A model generated the notes under the pieces. The model did not search any database and was not told the DNA's origin. It saw only the letters and a program-made list of their open reading frames with translations. From assembly GCA_965199865.1 (NCBI GenBank), contig CBDATU010000016.1, positions 1 through 64,000 of the forward strand: 64,000 bases of DNA. The letters are read 5' to 3'. The position numbers and the translations under genes are program-made. Each line of letters starts with the position of its first letter. Within the stretch, counting starts at the first letter, position 1. This DNA comes from JAPOUP01 sp965199865 (lineage in GTDB: Bacteria; Pseudomonadota; Alphaproteobacteria; Rhodobacterales; Rhodobacteraceae). Of this stretch, positions 63,175 to 64,000 are shown piece by piece.

Positions 63175-64000
63175 ATGACTGCCATGACCGACATCCAGCC
63201 GTTTCTCGGATGCCTCGACGCACTTACTACCATAGCCCAAGGTGCGAAGAGCGAATATGCAATGCCAGCGCTCAAGAACTTGGGTTCGGTTACCATCCCA
63301 ATGATCCGCGAAGTGATCGCACCCGCAACATTCCGCAACGAGCAGACTGAGATTACCGACATAGACGCTGGAGGAGTGCGTCGAGTCAGAGCCGTAGCAA
63401 ACAAGTTCAAATTTGGTGAGCGCCAGCGCGGATTGCAGGTGCTGCGATTCTTCGAAGCTGGTGGAGCATGTCCCCAAAACCGAACGGAACTGCCAAAGGG
63501 CGGCACCGCAGGCAAGGTATTCGACCTTAACACCATTGTGTTCGGTGATAGCACCGATGCGGCCGGAAAGGTTCTACCAGTCAAGGCTTCAGCGCTCTAT
63601 TCGGACGCGATATCGATTGCACCTTATGCTGATTGCGTCGACAAGACCTTCCATAATCGCGCAGCTGAAGATGGCACGCTTTTTGATGCTGAAACCAATA
63701 AGAACTCAAGCAACCTGTTTGAGCGTCACTTCCTGAAACCTGGAACGCTTCTTGTCCAGACGGTGACGTTTAATGGATGTACCGCACCGTTGGAAGCGAT
63801 AGAGCACTTCCTGCTTTGCGTCGGACTGGCCGGCGCCTATGGTGGTCAGACCTCCATCTACGGCATCAACGTGCGCACACATCTTGCCGGGATATATGGA
63901 GCACCCTTTGAGCGCGAGATCTCTAGTCCCTACGTGCTGGCAAAGGCAATGGAAGAGCAGGAACAGGCCGTCTCCGACCCGAAGGCTGCTACGGAGTTTC
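63175..64000 (+). CDS. csc2: Csc2 (Cas7d), partial
   Basis: Backbone subunit of the type I-D Cascade that coats the crRNA. 275 residues are visible before the window ends, starting at ATG 63175 with AAGGAG 6 nt upstream. The I-D Cas7 signature is clear near 235-255: LAGAYGGQTSIYGINVRTHL, like the YGAQTTR-G-VRNHL block of Csc2. FERHFLKPGTLLVQTVTFNG is also typical. csc1, cas3 and the adaptation genes are expected beyond the right edge. Confidence 0.9.
   Translation, partial: MTAMTDIQPFLGCLDALTTIAQGAKSEYAMPALKNLGSVTIPMIREVIAPATFRNEQTEITDIDAGGVRRVRAVANKFKFGERQRGLQVLRFFEAGGACPQNRTELPKGGTAGKVFDLNTIVFGDSTDAAGKVLPVKASALYSDAISIAPYADCVDKTFHNRAAEDGTLFDAETNKNSSNLFERHFLKPGTLLVQTVTFNGCTAPLEAIEHFLLCVGLAGAYGGQTSIYGINVRTHLAGIYGAPFEREISSPYVLAKAMEEQEQAVSDPKAATEF

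Noticed and set aside
1..64000. tRNA or rRNA genes
   Set aside because: I looked for T-loop and cloverleaf patterns, especially at island edges, and found none I could support by eye.

Overview
The window looks like a chromosomal segment of a GC-rich alphaproteobacterium, probably Rhodospirillales-like. The reasons are the order rsfS-rlmH-(island)-gpmI-ctpA-rppH, a homogentisate operon under a MarR repressor, a TAXI-type TRAP transporter, twin dimethylglycine/sarcosine dehydrogenase-like flavoproteins and a type II-C Cas9. Many genes are broken by nonsense codons, frameshifts or insertion sequences (IS), as in a genome losing function, for example in a host-associated lineage.

Layout. 1-1392: hipBA toxin-antitoxin pair, hipA cut by the window edge. 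1860-3238: an rpn nuclease gene between ~100-bp imperfect inverted repeats. 3289-9483: homogentisate operon (hmgA, fahA, metallo-hydrolase, flavin monooxygenase, DUF2783), with marR diverging and a palindromic operator between them. 9543-22397: the housekeeping block rppH, ctpA, gpmI, rlmH, rsfS, split by a decayed island (13963-21100). The island holds DUF7002, a P-loop kinase/adenylosuccinate synthetase fusion and an ImmA/IrrE-macrodomain fusion. An IS630 element sits inside the macrodomain, and an IS4-like element with a DruA-like (DUF4338) N-terminus sits inside the IS630. 22800-27630: IS remnants, TRAP permease and binding protein, a dead alpha/beta-hydrolase. 27969-31339: leuCDB.

31357-36892: complete type II-C CRISPR-Cas: 12 repeats and 11 spacers, terminator, cas2, cas1, cas9 and a tracrRNA gene. 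Each repeat ends in TATAAT, so spacers are probably transcribed from promoters inside the repeats. 36948-43172: dead TetR regulator, Rieske oxygenase, and a cysK-mscS-alaX operon. 43500-46162: dead DinJ/YafQ module and dead AAA ATPase. 46686-53701: glutamine amidotransferase and a C1/methylamine operon (cupin regulator, two flavoproteins, PPOX protein). 54282-55761: AbiE type IV toxin-antitoxin. 56238-58261: divergent citrate synthase and phosphotransacetylase. 58608-64000: start of a type I-D CRISPR-Cas locus (WYL regulator diverging from cas6, cas10d, csc2), running off the end.

The best candidate for an undescribed system is the 13963-21100 operon. A DarT-like ADP-ribosyltransferase-fold protein (inferred), a macrodomain (the fold that removes ADP-ribose), a nucleotide kinase and a PurA-like enzyme were translationally coupled in one transcript. 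This suggests a nucleotide- or ADP-ribose-based immune or toxin-antitoxin module. The copy here is dead, so intact relatives must be sought elsewhere.
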